16,729 nt of DNA. It comes from Polaromonas sp. YR568. GTDB taxonomy: Bacteria > Pseudomonadota > Gammaproteobacteria > Burkholderiales > Burkholderiaceae. Below the pieces are notes generated by a model. It saw only the letters and a program-made list of their open reading frames with translations, did no database searches and was not told the origin of the DNA. Positions within the stretch are counted from its first letter, which is position 1. Each line of letters opens with the position of its first letter. This document shows, in pieces, positions 1 through 7,485 of the stretch. Position numbers and translations under genes: made by a program. Location: assembly GCA_945871335.1 (NCBI GenBank), contig CAMBWM010000021.1, forward strand, positions 1-16,729, given 5' to 3'.

Positions 1-528
1 CCTGGAGACCCGGCCACCGCCGTCATTTTGGGCGGCATGATCTTGCATGGCCTGGCACCTGGACCTGCATTGTTTCAAACAAACCTGCCCGCGATCTATG
101 CCATCTACATCGCCATTGTGCTGTCTTACATAGTCACCCTCGTGGTACAGATTTGGGGTATCCGTTGGTTTGTGAAAGTCATGAGCGTGCCCGCACATCT
201 GATGGCGGTTGTGATCATTGTGATGTGCGTGCTGGGCTCTTACGCCATCCGCAATTCCATGTTCGACGTCTATTTGATGGCAATCATGGGCCTGATCGGT
301 TATCTGCTCCAGCGCTTGCACATACCGGTAGCACCTGTGGTGCTTGGGCTTGTGCTGGGCAGTACCTTAGAAAATCAATTCCGCACAGCTTTGATCTTGA
401 ACGAAGGCAGCTATCAGGGCTTTCTTGACAGCAAAGTTGCTTTGGGATTCTTTATCCTGACAGTGGTGATGATCGGCATGCAGTTGTGGTCAACGCACAA
501 GAAGAGCAAATCGATCGCGACAGCTTGA
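1..528 (+). CDS. tctA: Tripartite tricarboxylate transporter permease, TctA family (3' part only)
   Basis: This is the C-terminal part of a large membrane permease of the TctA family, the 12-TM-type subunit of tripartite tricarboxylate transporters, which import citrate-like carboxylates with a TctB small subunit and a TctC binding protein. The reading frame is open from base 1, so the 5' end lies outside the window; about 175 residues are visible of a family length near 500. It opens with PGDPATAVILGGMILHGL, the conserved Gly/Pro repeat motif of TctA. Four or more hydrophobic segments follow, and the motif PVAPVVLGLVLGSTLENQFR near the C-terminus is the usual TctA ending. The stop is TGA at 526-528. 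The partner genes tctB and tctC would lie upstream and are not seen. No terminator is visible after the stop. Family assignment is secure; the transported substrate is unknown. Confidence 0.9.
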   Translation, partial: PGDPATAVILGGMILHGLAPGPALFQTNLPAIYAIYIAIVLSYIVTLVVQIWGIRWFVKVMSVPAHLMAVVIIVMCVLGSYAIRNSMFDVYLMAIMGLIGYLLQRLHIPVAPVVLGLVLGSTLENQFRTALILNEGSYQGFLDSKVALGFFILTVVMIGMQLWSTHKKSKSIATA

Positions 529-558
529 ATCTTTTTCGATCGGCTTTGAGGTAACACC

Positions 559-651
559 ATGGACAGTTTGGATTTACAAGTCGTGATGCAGGCGCGCGAA
601 TATATTCGAAAGATCCACCTTTTAGCTGGTCACCGTGACGCACTTCAATGA
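559..651 (+). pseudogene. Short ORF, possible 5' scar of an XdhC/CoxI-like gene
   Basis: An ATG at 559 with an upstream GAGGT-like ribosome site opens a 30-residue frame beginning MDSLDLQVVMQARE. From memory of the family this resembles the extreme N-terminus of XdhC-type molybdenum-cofactor maturation proteins; the resemblance stops after about 14 residues and the frame closes at TGA 649-651. No downstream XdhC sequence (the WGSxPRP signature) is present. It could be the start of a gene truncated by a deletion or rearrangement, or a chance ORF. It sits directly behind tctA and ahead of the broken PIN gene. The family assignment is an inference from a very short match. Confidence 0.2.
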
Positions 652-682
652 ATTAAGGCAAATTGCAGTAATTGAGGACTGA

Positions 683-941
683 AGTTTTGACGCCATTTTG
701 AATGAGTTGGCTGGGCTGGTTTTACCCGTCACAACCCATTACCGATAGAGGCCTCAATTACGTGACCCCGCCGATGAAAGGGTGCTGTAGGCTGCGGCCA
801 ATTCGCAAGCCCGAGCAAGCCATAGCGACTTACAACCTAGGTGACTTTAGCCCCGCACAGCTTTTTGGCATCCCGGTGCTCAACCCAGAGGAAACCTTCA
901 GGCAATTCAATATTTCCATTCCAAGTAGTTACCAGCTATGA
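683..941 (+). pseudogene. Decayed PIN-domain toxin (COG1569-like), two in-frame stops plus a frameshift
   Basis: Read from 689 in one frame, the DNA gives DAILNELAGLVLPVTTHYR, a TAG stop at 746-748, RPQLRDPADERVL, a second TAG at 788-790, then AAANSQARA. Reading then continues one frame over from about 819 as IATYNLGDFSPAQLFGIPVL and NPEETFRQF, ending at TGA 939-941. The RPQLRDPxDE...VLE.A motif followed by IaTxNxxDF and FGIxVLxP is the C-terminal half of 'putative toxin-antitoxin toxin component, PIN family' proteins. The stops fall where the family normally has Trp and Glu, so TGG->TAG and GAG->TAG are likely. The frameshift fits a 4-base insertion near 815-818. A further stop at 680-682 precedes the segment, and the N-terminal half with the first catalytic Asp residues was not found. 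PIN proteins are Mg-dependent ribonucleases; this copy cannot make one. Identification rests on motif recognition. Confidence 0.7.
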
Positions 942-1170
942 GCAGTTACGCATTAATCTTCCCGAGTCGCTCAAAAAAGCCGCCAAGCGGATTGCTGCGG
1001 ACGATGACACCACCATGAACCAATTTTTTATTGTGGCGATTGTTGAAAAGATCAGCGCGATGGAAACGGCAAGTTTCTTTGAGCAGCGCGCAACCCTTGG
1101 CTCGCCTAACACTGTCCAAGCCGCATAGGACAAGGTTGGCGAGGAAGGTGCCCTGACAGATGACCAATGA
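931..1170 (+). pseudogene. Decayed ribbon-helix-helix (HicB/CopG-like) antitoxin, partner of the PIN toxin
   Basis: The segment encodes TSYEQLRINLPESLKKAAKR, then IAADDDTTMNQFFIVAIVEK and ISAMETASFFEQRA. This is the pattern of a short antitoxin whose N-terminal beta strand and two helices form an Arc/CopG ribbon-helix-helix fold (rxNLPesL...A...g.sMNqfi..AvaEKisa). There is no ATG where the family starts: the codon before Thr is GTT at 928-930, and the only upstream in-frame candidates are GTG 841 or TTG 865 inside the toxin remnant, without ribosome sites. The frame stops at TAG 1126-1128. Beyond that stop the same frame reads DKVGEEGALTDDQ and ends at TGA 1168-1170, which resembles the usual acidic tail, so the TAG is probably a nonsense mutation. 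It lies directly behind the PIN remnant, the arrangement expected of a toxin-antitoxin pair. It may still yield a product from GTG 841, but this looks unlikely. Confidence 0.6.
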
Positions 1171-1177
1171 ACTAAAT

Positions 1178-1244
1178 AAAAAGCCGCGCAGCCCTTTTGG
1201 AATTTGCGCAGCCTGCTGCTGAACTTTTAGAGGTTCGGCGGCTT
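1178..1244 (-). terminator. Possible intrinsic terminator behind the PDH operon
   Basis: Just past the lpdA stop, read on the minus strand, the arms AAGCCGC (1244-1238) and GCGGCTT (1187-1181) form a 7-bp stem followed by a T-rich run (complement of the A run at 1178-1182). The loop is long, about 50 bases, with only weak internal pairing, so this is a tentative call based on position and the trailing T run. Confidence 0.35.
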
Positions 1245-1257
1245 CTCACAATCACGC

Positions 1258-3096
1258 CTACTTACGCGTCGGAGGTACGTCAGTGCAGCTTCCATGCGCC
1301 ACTTCAGCCGCCATACCGATGCTCTCTCCCAGCGTTGGGTGCGGATGAATCGTTTTGCCAATGTCCACGGCGTCTGCGCCCATCTCGATGGCAAGCGCAA
1401 TCTCGCCAATCATGTCGCCCGCATGCGTACCGACCATGCCGCCGCCAAGGATCTTGCCGTGACCGTGGGCCTCGGGTGAATCGTCAAACAACAGTTTGGT
1501 GACGCCTTCGTCGCGGCCGTTGGCAATGGCGCGGCCAGAAGCCGCCCAGGGGAACAAGCCTTTTTTGACCTTGATGCCTTGCGCCTTGGCCTGGTCTTCG
1601 GTCAGGCCCACCCAGGCCACTTCGGGGTCGGTGTAGGCCACGCTCGGAATAACGCGGGCGTTGAAGGCGGCTGCGGCCAGATCTTTGTTGCCTTGCAGTT
1701 CGCCGGCAATCACTTCAGCGGCCACGTGCGCTTCGTGCACCGCTTTGTGCGCCAGCATAGGCTGGCCTACGATGTCGCCGATGGCAAAGATGTGCGTCAC
1801 GTTGGTGCGCATTTGGATATCAACGCTGATGAAGCCACGGTCTGTGACGGCCACGCCAGCTTTCTCTGCAGCGATTTTTTTGCCGTTGGGCGTGCGGCCC
1901 ACGGCTTGCAGCACCAAGTCGTAGACCTGTGGCGCGGGGGCCGTACCGCCCTGCTCTGCCGACTCAAACGTCACTTCAATACCCTCGGGCAGAGCGCGAG
2001 CGCCTACCGTCTTGGTCTTGAGCATGATATTGTCAAAGCGCGGTGCATTCATCTTTTGCCAGATCTTGACCAGGTCGCGGTCGGCGCCTTGCATCAGACC
2101 GTCCATCATTTCCACCACGTCCAGGCGTGCGCCCAGCGTGCTGTAGACGGTGCCCATCTCTAAGCCGATGATGCCGCCGCCCAGAATCAGCATGCGCTTT
2201 GGCACACTTTTGAGCTCCAGCGCGCCAGTGCTGTCGACCACGCGCGGGTCGTTGGGCATGAAGGGCAAGCGTACGGCTTGAGAGCCGGCGGCGATAATGC
2301 ACTTTTTAAACGCGACCACTTTCTTAGAGCCGGTTTTCTGCTGGCCATCGCCAGTGGTTTCTTCCACCTCGACGTGGTGGGTGCCCACAAAGGCGCCGTA
2401 GCCGCGCACGGTCGTGACCTTGCGCATTTTGGCCATGGCCGCCAGGCCACCAGTCAATTTACCAATAACTTTTTCTTTGTGGCCGCGCAATTTTTCGATG
2501 TTGACCACCGGCTTGCCGAAGTCCACACCCAGGTCGGCCATGTGGCTGACTTCATCCATGACGGCAGCCACGTGCAGCAAGGCTTTGGACGGGATACATC
2601 CCACGTTCAGGCACACGCCGCCCAGGGTGGCGTAGCGCTCAACGATCACAACCTTCAAGCCCAAATCGGCTGCGCGGAACGCTGCCGAATAGCCGCCGGG
2701 GCCAGCGCCCAAAACGAGCAAGTCGCAGTCGATGTCAGCGCCGCCGCCAAAAGATGACGCAGCGGGTGCCGGGGCAGCAGCCACCGCAGCCGCAACGGGG
2801 GCCGAATTGGCTGTAGCGGGCGTGGCGGCAGGCGCCGGGGCAGACGAAGCCTGAGCGCCAGCGACTTCAAGCAGCAGCAGGAGCGAGCCTTCTTTGACCT
2901 TGTCCCCGAGTTTGATCTTCAGCTCTTTGACCACGCCGCCTTGACTCGATGGTATTTCCATAGAGGCTTTGTCAGACTCCACCGTGATCAGGCTTTGCTC
3001 GGGCTTGATGGTGTCGCCGGGCTTGACCAGCAGTTCGATGACGGTGACCTCGGCGAAGTCGCCGATGTCGGGAACTTTGATTTCAATGGTGGCCAT
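1258..3096 (-). CDS. lpdA: Dihydrolipoyl dehydrogenase (E3) with N-terminal lipoyl domain
   Basis: This is the E3 flavoprotein of the pyruvate dehydrogenase complex; it reoxidises dihydrolipoyl groups and passes electrons through FAD to NAD+. At 612 residues it is longer than plain E3 (about 475) because it carries a lipoyl domain at 1-78 (VESDKASM, with Lys43 the lipoylation site) and an Ala/Pro-rich linker at about 79-118. The FAD-binding GAGPGG motif is at 130-135, the redox disulfide is Cys162-Cys167 in [13 protein letters not shown], the NAD-binding motif is [10 protein letters not shown], and the catalytic pair His586/Glu591 sits in HPHPTLGES. All key residues are present. The start ATG at 3096 has AGGA 5 bases upstream. 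It follows aceF after 30 bases and closes the operon. A lipoyl-bearing E3 is established for betaproteobacterial and neisserial PDH, so the PDH rather than 2-oxoglutarate dehydrogenase assignment is firm. Confidence 0.96.
   Translation of the reverse strand: MATIEIKVPDIGDFAEVTVIELLVKPGDTIKPEQSLITVESDKASMEIPSSQGGVVKELKIKLGDKVKEGSLLLLLEVAGAQASSAPAPAATPATANSAPVAAAVAAAPAPAASSFGGGADIDCDLLVLGAGPGGYSAAFRAADLGLKVVIVERYATLGGVCLNVGCIPSKALLHVAAVMDEVSHMADLGVDFGKPVVNIEKLRGHKEKVIGKLTGGLAAMAKMRKVTTVRGYGAFVGTHHVEVEETTGDGQQKTGSKKVVAFKKCIIAAGSQAVRLPFMPNDPRVVDSTGALELKSVPKRMLILGGGIIGLEMGTVYSTLGARLDVVEMMDGLMQGADRDLVKIWQKMNAPRFDNIMLKTKTVGARALPEGIEVTFESAEQGGTAPAPQVYDLVLQAVGRTPNGKKIAAEKAGVAVTDRGFISVDIQMRTNVTHIFAIGDIVGQPMLAHKAVHEAHVAAEVIAGELQGNKDLAAAAFNARVIPSVAYTDPEVAWVGLTEDQAKAQGIKVKKGLFPWAASGRAIANGRDEGVTKLLFDDSPEAHGHGKILGGGMVGTHAGDMIGEIALAIEMGADAVDIGKTIHPHPTLGESIGMAAEVAHGSCTDVPPTRK
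2863..3096 (-). repeat. Lipoyl-domain coding repeat, copy in lpdA
   Basis: The first 78 codons of lpdA are highly similar to the first 78 codons of aceF (4219-4452), in protein and in DNA. A 26-base stretch at 2957-2982, around the lipoyl-lysine codon, is identical to 4313-4338. Confidence 0.85.
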
Positions 3097-3126
3097 AAAT
3101 ATCCTAGAGAGGTCTCACCCTCAAAT

Positions 3127-4452
3127 TCAAAGTAGTACGCGGCGGAAGTCGCTCAGAATCTGGCCGAGGTAGACGTTAAAGCGAGCAGCAGCGGCGCCGT
3201 CGATCACGCGGTGATCCCAGGTCAAAGACAAGGGCAACATCAGGCGTGGCTGGAAAGACTTGCCATCCCAGACGGGTTCGATGGTGGAACGGCACACGCC
3301 AAGGATCGCCACCTCAGGCGCGTTGATGATGGGCGAGAAGTACTTGCCGCCAATGCCACCGAGGCTGGAGATGGTGAAAGTCGCGCCGCTCATGTCGGCT
3401 GGGCCGAGCTTGCCGTCTCGCGCTTTCTTGGCCAGCTCACCCATTTCCTGGCTGATCTGCAAGACGCCTTTTTTGTCGCAGTCCTTGATGACAGGGACCA
3501 TCAAGCCGTTGGGTGTATCCGCGGCAAAAGCAATGTGCCAGTAGTTTTTGTAGACGATGGCATCGCCGTCCAGGGAACTGTTGAACTCCGGATACTTCTT
3601 GAGCGCGGCCACGCAGGCCTTGATCAGGAAGGCCAACATGGTCACTTTCACGCCGCTCTTCTCGTTTTCCTTGTTGGTAGATACACGGAACGCTTCAAGC
3701 TCCGTGATGTCAGCGTCGTCGTGGTTGGTGACGGCTGGAATCATGATGGCATTGCGCAACAGGTTGGCGCCGCTGATCTTTTTGATGCGCGACATGTCCT
3801 TGCGCTCAACCGGGCCGAACTTGGCAAAGTCAACGACCGGCCACGGTATCAGACCCAAAGCCGCGCCGTCGCTGCCGGCTCCGGCGGGTGATTTGGCCGA
3901 CTGGGCCTGCGTACGCACATCGCCAGCCATGACGGCCCGGGTGAAACCTTGCACATCGTCGGGCGTGATGCGGCCCTTGAGTCCGGAGCCTTTGACTTCA
4001 GCCAGCGGCACACCCAACTCGCGCGCAAATTTACGAACTGAAGGGGATGCATGCGGCAACTTGTCAGTCGCTGCGCCCGGCACATGCGCGGGCATGGCTT
4101 GCGCGCTGGAAACAGCAGCCGCCATTGCCGCGACCGGGACTGAAGTGGCAGCTGCTGCCGGCGCAGGCGCTGGGGCGGGTGCAGCTGTAGCGGCTGGCGC
4201 CGGCGCAGAAGCGGCTTGGGCTTCCAGCACCAGCACGATCGAGCCTTCTTTGACTTTGTCGCCGAGTTTGACGCGCAACTCTTTGACCACGCCACCATGG
4301 CTCGATGGGATCTCCATAGAGGCTTTGTCAGACTCCACAGTCAGCAGCGATTGCTCGGGCTTGACTGTGTCGCCAGGTTTGACCAGCAGTTCAATGACGG
4401 TGACTTCGGCGAAGTCACCAATGTCAGGAACCTGGATATCTATCAATGCCAT
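3127..4452 (-). CDS. aceF: Dihydrolipoyllysine-residue acetyltransferase (E2) of pyruvate dehydrogenase
   Basis: E2 forms the core of the PDH complex and transfers the acetyl group from its lipoyl arm to CoA. From the chosen start it has 441 residues. They comprise one lipoyl domain (1-77, Lys43 in VESDKASM), a flexible Ala/Pro linker (about 80-130), a peripheral-subunit-binding domain (about 135-171, ASPSVRKFARELGV...GRITPDDV), and the catalytic domain ending in DHRVIDGA, with His414 and Asp418 as the acyltransferase residues. Escherichia coli E2 has three lipoyl domains; a single one here is balanced by the additional one on E3. The ATG at 4452 is preferred because AAGGAGA (4467-4461) lies 8 bases upstream and the protein then begins with the lipoyl fold. 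An in-frame ATG at 4491 overlaps the aceE stop as TGATG and would add 13 unlike residues. Second gene of the operon. Confidence 0.96.
   Translation of the reverse strand: MALIDIQVPDIGDFAEVTVIELLVKPGDTVKPEQSLLTVESDKASMEIPSSHGGVVKELRVKLGDKVKEGSIVLVLEAQAASAPAPAATAAPAPAPAPAAAATSVPVAAMAAAVSSAQAMPAHVPGAATDKLPHASPSVRKFARELGVPLAEVKGSGLKGRITPDDVQGFTRAVMAGDVRTQAQSAKSPAGAGSDGAALGLIPWPVVDFAKFGPVERKDMSRIKKISGANLLRNAIMIPAVTNHDDADITELEAFRVSTNKENEKSGVKVTMLAFLIKACVAALKKYPEFNSSLDGDAIVYKNYWHIAFAADTPNGLMVPVIKDCDKKGVLQISQEMGELAKKARDGKLGPADMSGATFTISSLGGIGGKYFSPIINAPEVAILGVCRSTIEPVWDGKSFQPRLMLPLSLTWDHRVIDGAAAARFNVYLGQILSDFRRVLL
4219..4452 (-). repeat. Lipoyl-domain coding repeat, copy in aceF
   Basis: Partner of the lpdA copy at 2863-3096. 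Differences between the two are largely synonymous or conservative over [20 protein letters not shown] and the [10 protein letters not shown] region; divergence begins abruptly in the Ala/Pro linkers that follow. Confidence 0.85.
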
Positions 4453-4460
4453 GATTTTTG

Positions 4461-4467
4461 TCTCCTT
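4461..4467 (-). promoter_or_regulatory. Ribosome binding site deciding the aceF start
   Basis: AAGGAGA on the minus strand lies 8 bases before the ATG at 4452. It falls after the alternative ATG at 4491, so it supports only the shorter protein. Confidence 0.7.
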
Positions 4468-4490
4468 GAGTCCGTCTGTGTGCGCATCCA

Positions 4491-7220
4491 TCAGGCGTAG
4501 AGCGGGTTGATCTTGTCGGCTTTGATGTCGTATTTCTTGATCGCCTCGGCCACCTTGGCCGCCGGGACGGTGCCCTCTTCGCTGAGTGCTTTGAGAGCGG
4601 CTACGACAATATAGTGACGGTTGATCTCAAAGTGCTCGCGCAGTTTGCTGCGGAAATCACTGCGACCAAAACCGTCGGTGCCCAGTACCTTGTAAGCACG
4701 GCCCTGGGGAATAAAAGGACGAATCTGCTCGGCAAAAGCTTTCATGTAGTCGGTAGATGCGACCACTGGGCCGGGGTGCTTGGCCAGTTGCTGGCCTACA
4801 AAAGACACGCGCTGCTTGTCTGTGGGGTGCAAAAGATTCCAGCGCTCAGCGTCCTGGCCGTCGCGCGCCAGTTCGTTAAAGCTTGGGCAGCTCCAGACGT
4901 TGGCAGCAACGCCCCAGTCTTTTTCAAGCAGTTCCTGCGCTGCAATGGATTCGCGCAAGATCGTGCCCGAGCCGAGCAACTGCACTCGGGGAGTGAGTTT
5001 GGCGCCCTCTTTGCAAAGGTACATGCCTTTGATGATTTGCTCTTCAGTACCCTCCTTGAGGCCGGGCATGGCGTAGTTTTCGTTCAAGAGCGTGATGTAA
5101 AAATACACGTTTTCCTGACGCTCGACCATGCGCTTTAAACCATGGTGCAAGATCACGCCGACTTCGTGCGCAAAGGTTGGGTCGTAGCTGATGCAGTTTG
5201 GAATGGTGCCGGCCAGAATGTGGCTGTGACCGTCTTCGTGCTGCAGGCCTTCGCCGTTGAGCGTAGTGCGACCGGAGGTTCCGCCCAGCAAGAATCCGCG
5301 AGCCTGCATATCGCCTGCCGCCCAGGCAAGGTCGCCGATGCGCTGGAACCCGAACATCGAGTAGTACACATAAAACGGCACCATGATGCGGTTGTTGGTG
5401 CTGTAAGAGGTGGCCGCCGCTATCCAGCTGCTCATGCCGCCGGCTTCGTTGATGCCCTCTTGCAGAATCTGGCCCTTGACGTCTTCCTTGTAATACATCA
5501 CCTGATCTTTATCAACAGGGGTGTACTTTTGTCCGTCAGGGTTGTAGATGCCGATCTGACGGAACAGGCCTTCCATGCCGAAGGTTCGGGCCTCGTCTAC
5601 CAGAATAGGTACAACCCGCGGGCCCAGGGCCTGGTCGCGCAGCAGCTGAGTCAAAAAGCGCACATAAGCTTGCGTGGTCGAGATTTCACGGCCTTCGGCA
5701 GTGGGCTCGATCACTGACTTGAAGGTCTCGAGCGGCGGCACTGTGAACTGCTCGTCAGCCTTGACCCGGCGGTGCGGCAAATAGCCGCCAAGCGCTTTGC
5801 GGCGCTCGTGCAGGTAACGCATTTCGGGCGTGTCTTCCGCGGGCTTGTAAAAAGGAATGTCGGCCAGCTGGCTGTCGGGGATCGGGATGTTGAAGCGGTC
5901 GCGAAAGGCCTTGATGTCCTCGTCAGCGAGTTTTTTGGTCTGGTGAACATTGTTCTTACCCTCGCCGATTTTGCCCATGCCAAAACCTTTGACGGTCTTG
6001 ATCAGCAAAACAGTGGGTTGCCCCTTGTGCTTCACCGCTGCGTGAAAGGCGGCATAGACTTTTTGTGCATCGTGACCACCACGGCGCAGGTTCCAGATGT
6101 CGTCATCGCTCATCTTGGCGACCATCTCCAGCGTGCGGGGATCTTTGCCGAAGAAGTGCTTGCGAACGTAGGCGCCGTCGTTGGCCTTCATGGCCTGGTA
6201 GTCGCCGTCCAACGTGTCCATCATGACTTTGCGCAGGGCGCCGTCTTTGTCGCGCGCCAAAAGGGGGTCCCAGTTGCTGCCCCAGATCAACTTGAGCACG
6301 TTCCAGCCGGAACCGCGGAACTCACCTTCGAGCTCTTGGATAATTTTGCCGTTGCCGCGCACCGGGCCGTCCAATCGTTGCAAATTGCAGTTGATGACAA
6401 AGATCAGGTTGTCGAGCTTTTCACGCGCTGCCAGACCGATGGCGCCCATTGACTCGACCTCGTCCATCTCGCCGTCGCCGCAGAACACCCAGACTTTTCG
6501 GTTCTCAGTGTTGGCAATACCGCGAGCATGAAGGTATTTGAGAAAGCGCGCCTGGTAAATCGCCATCAGCGGGCCCAGGCCCATAGAGACCGTAGGGAAC
6601 TGCCAGAACTCAGGCATCAGCTTGGGATGCGGGTAACTTGAAAGACCCTTGCCATCGACTTCCTGACGGAAGTTCAGCAACTGCTCTTCGGTCAGCCGGC
6701 CTTCAAGGTAAGCCCGCGCATAAACGCCGGGCGACACATGGCCCTGGATATAGAGGCAGTCGCCCCCATGGTTTTCACTCTCGGCGTGCCAGAAATGGTT
6801 GAAGCCGGCGCCGAACATGCTGGCCAGCGATGCGAAGGAGCCGATGTGGCCGCCGAGGTCACCGCCATCGACAGGGTGCAGTCGATTGGCTTTAACAACC
6901 ATGGCCATGGCATTCCAGCGCATGTAAGCGCGCAGGCGCCCTTCAATCGCCAAGTTGCCGGGGGATCGCTCTTCTTGGTCAGTTTCGATGGAGTTGACAT
7001 AGCCGGTGGTTGCCGAAAACGGCATGTCGATGCTTTTCTCACGCGCATGTTCGAGAAGTTGCTCGAGCAGGAAGTGCGCGCGCTCCGGGCCTTCGCTCTC
7101 GATCACGGCAGACAAAGCGTCCATCCATTCACGCGTTTCCTGCTGATCTTTGTCCTTAGAGGTATCGGCCGCGGGCGGTTGCAGATCTTCAGATTTAGTT
7201 TGCTCGGGGCTGGCAGCCAT
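4491..7220 (-). CDS. aceE: Pyruvate dehydrogenase E1 component, homodimeric type
   Basis: E1 decarboxylates pyruvate with thiamine diphosphate and acetylates the lipoyl arm of E2. The 909 residues match the homodimeric (AceE) type, 887 in Escherichia coli, rather than the split alpha/beta type. The thiamine-diphosphate/Mg motif starts at GDGEMDE (248-254) and runs to VINCN (275-279). Other AceE signatures visible are GGDLGGHIGSFAS, SYPHPKLMPEFWQFPT, GGTSGRTTLNGEGLQHEDGH and the C-terminal GTDGFGRSDFR. The N-terminal 30 residues are polar and low in complexity, as in the E2-binding N-terminus of AceE. The ATG at 7220 has AGGAGA 5 bases upstream (7231-7226). This is the first gene of aceE-aceF-lpdA and its TGA at 4493-4491 lies 38 bases before the aceF start. 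It is divergent from the histidine kinase gene across 265 bases. Confidence 0.98.
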   Translation of the reverse strand: MAASPEQTKSEDLQPPAADTSKDKDQQETREWMDALSAVIESEGPERAHFLLEQLLEHAREKSIDMPFSATTGYVNSIETDQEERSPGNLAIEGRLRAYMRWNAMAMVVKANRLHPVDGGDLGGHIGSFASLASMFGAGFNHFWHAESENHGGDCLYIQGHVSPGVYARAYLEGRLTEEQLLNFRQEVDGKGLSSYPHPKLMPEFWQFPTVSMGLGPLMAIYQARFLKYLHARGIANTENRKVWVFCGDGEMDEVESMGAIGLAAREKLDNLIFVINCNLQRLDGPVRGNGKIIQELEGEFRGSGWNVLKLIWGSNWDPLLARDKDGALRKVMMDTLDGDYQAMKANDGAYVRKHFFGKDPRTLEMVAKMSDDDIWNLRRGGHDAQKVYAAFHAAVKHKGQPTVLLIKTVKGFGMGKIGEGKNNVHQTKKLADEDIKAFRDRFNIPIPDSQLADIPFYKPAEDTPEMRYLHERRKALGGYLPHRRVKADEQFTVPPLETFKSVIEPTAEGREISTTQAYVRFLTQLLRDQALGPRVVPILVDEARTFGMEGLFRQIGIYNPDGQKYTPVDKDQVMYYKEDVKGQILQEGINEAGGMSSWIAAATSYSTNNRIMVPFYVYYSMFGFQRIGDLAWAAGDMQARGFLLGGTSGRTTLNGEGLQHEDGHSHILAGTIPNCISYDPTFAHEVGVILHHGLKRMVERQENVYFYITLLNENYAMPGLKEGTEEQIIKGMYLCKEGAKLTPRVQLLGSGTILRESIAAQELLEKDWGVAANVWSCPSFNELARDGQDAERWNLLHPTDKQRVSFVGQQLAKHPGPVVASTDYMKAFAEQIRPFIPQGRAYKVLGTDGFGRSDFRSKLREHFEINRHYIVVAALKALSEEGTVPAAKVAEAIKKYDIKADKINPLYA

Positions 7221-7485
7221 GTTTGTCTCCTGCTGATAGAAATTGTTGTTTCTGATGGGTCTTTGAACGACAAGCGCACCTTGGTCGGTATGTTCTTATC
7301 AGACCTCTTTCCAAATGGGTTTGTAACCTGATTTGGACAACTGGCTTTAGTTTCGCATATTTTTAAAATAATTTCAAATAGTGCACGTTAATTTCACATT
7401 AAGAAATTATGGGTATCTTCGAGAAAATAAAGTGACAGCATCAAACAGGCTGGGCCACCAGCCCTCCTATAAACTGAGCTCACAG
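7221..7485. promoter_or_regulatory. Divergent promoter region between the PDH operon and the two-component system
   Basis: The 265-base gap must hold the aceE promoter (leftward) and the kinase promoter (rightward). Bases 7340-7435 are AT-rich, unlike the flanking genes. A weak rightward sigma-70 candidate is TTGGAC at 7333-7338 with CATATT at 7356-7361, 17 bases apart. An imperfect palindrome, GGTC-15 bases-GACC at 7283-7305, lies in the aceE leader side and could be an operator. Neither is strong; function is inferred from layout. Confidence 0.4.

Noticed and set aside
626..679. Frame reading LVTVTHFNELRQIAVIED as more of the PIN toxin or as XdhC sequence
   Set aside because: It is in the same frame as the first toxin block and contains an XdhC-like LVTVT, but neither match is long enough to support a call.
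702..941. 79-codon ORF starting MSWLGWFYPS as an independent gene
   Set aside because: Its second half is the frame-shifted C-terminus of the PIN toxin, and its first half overlaps the toxin's true frame, so it is an artefact of the decay.
1579..2163. Long plus-strand open frame (194 codons) antisense to lpdA, and similar long frames opposite aceF, aceE and carB
   Set aside because: These mirror high-GC, codon-biased genes on the other strand; their sequences are His/Arg/Val-rich with no recognisable domain, and the real gene in each place is certain.
7381..7485. GTG 7381 as the start of the histidine kinase
   Set aside because: The 35 extra residues lie in AT-rich promoter-like DNA, have no ribosome site, and do not look like part of the domain structure; the ATG at 7486 is preferred, though not proven.
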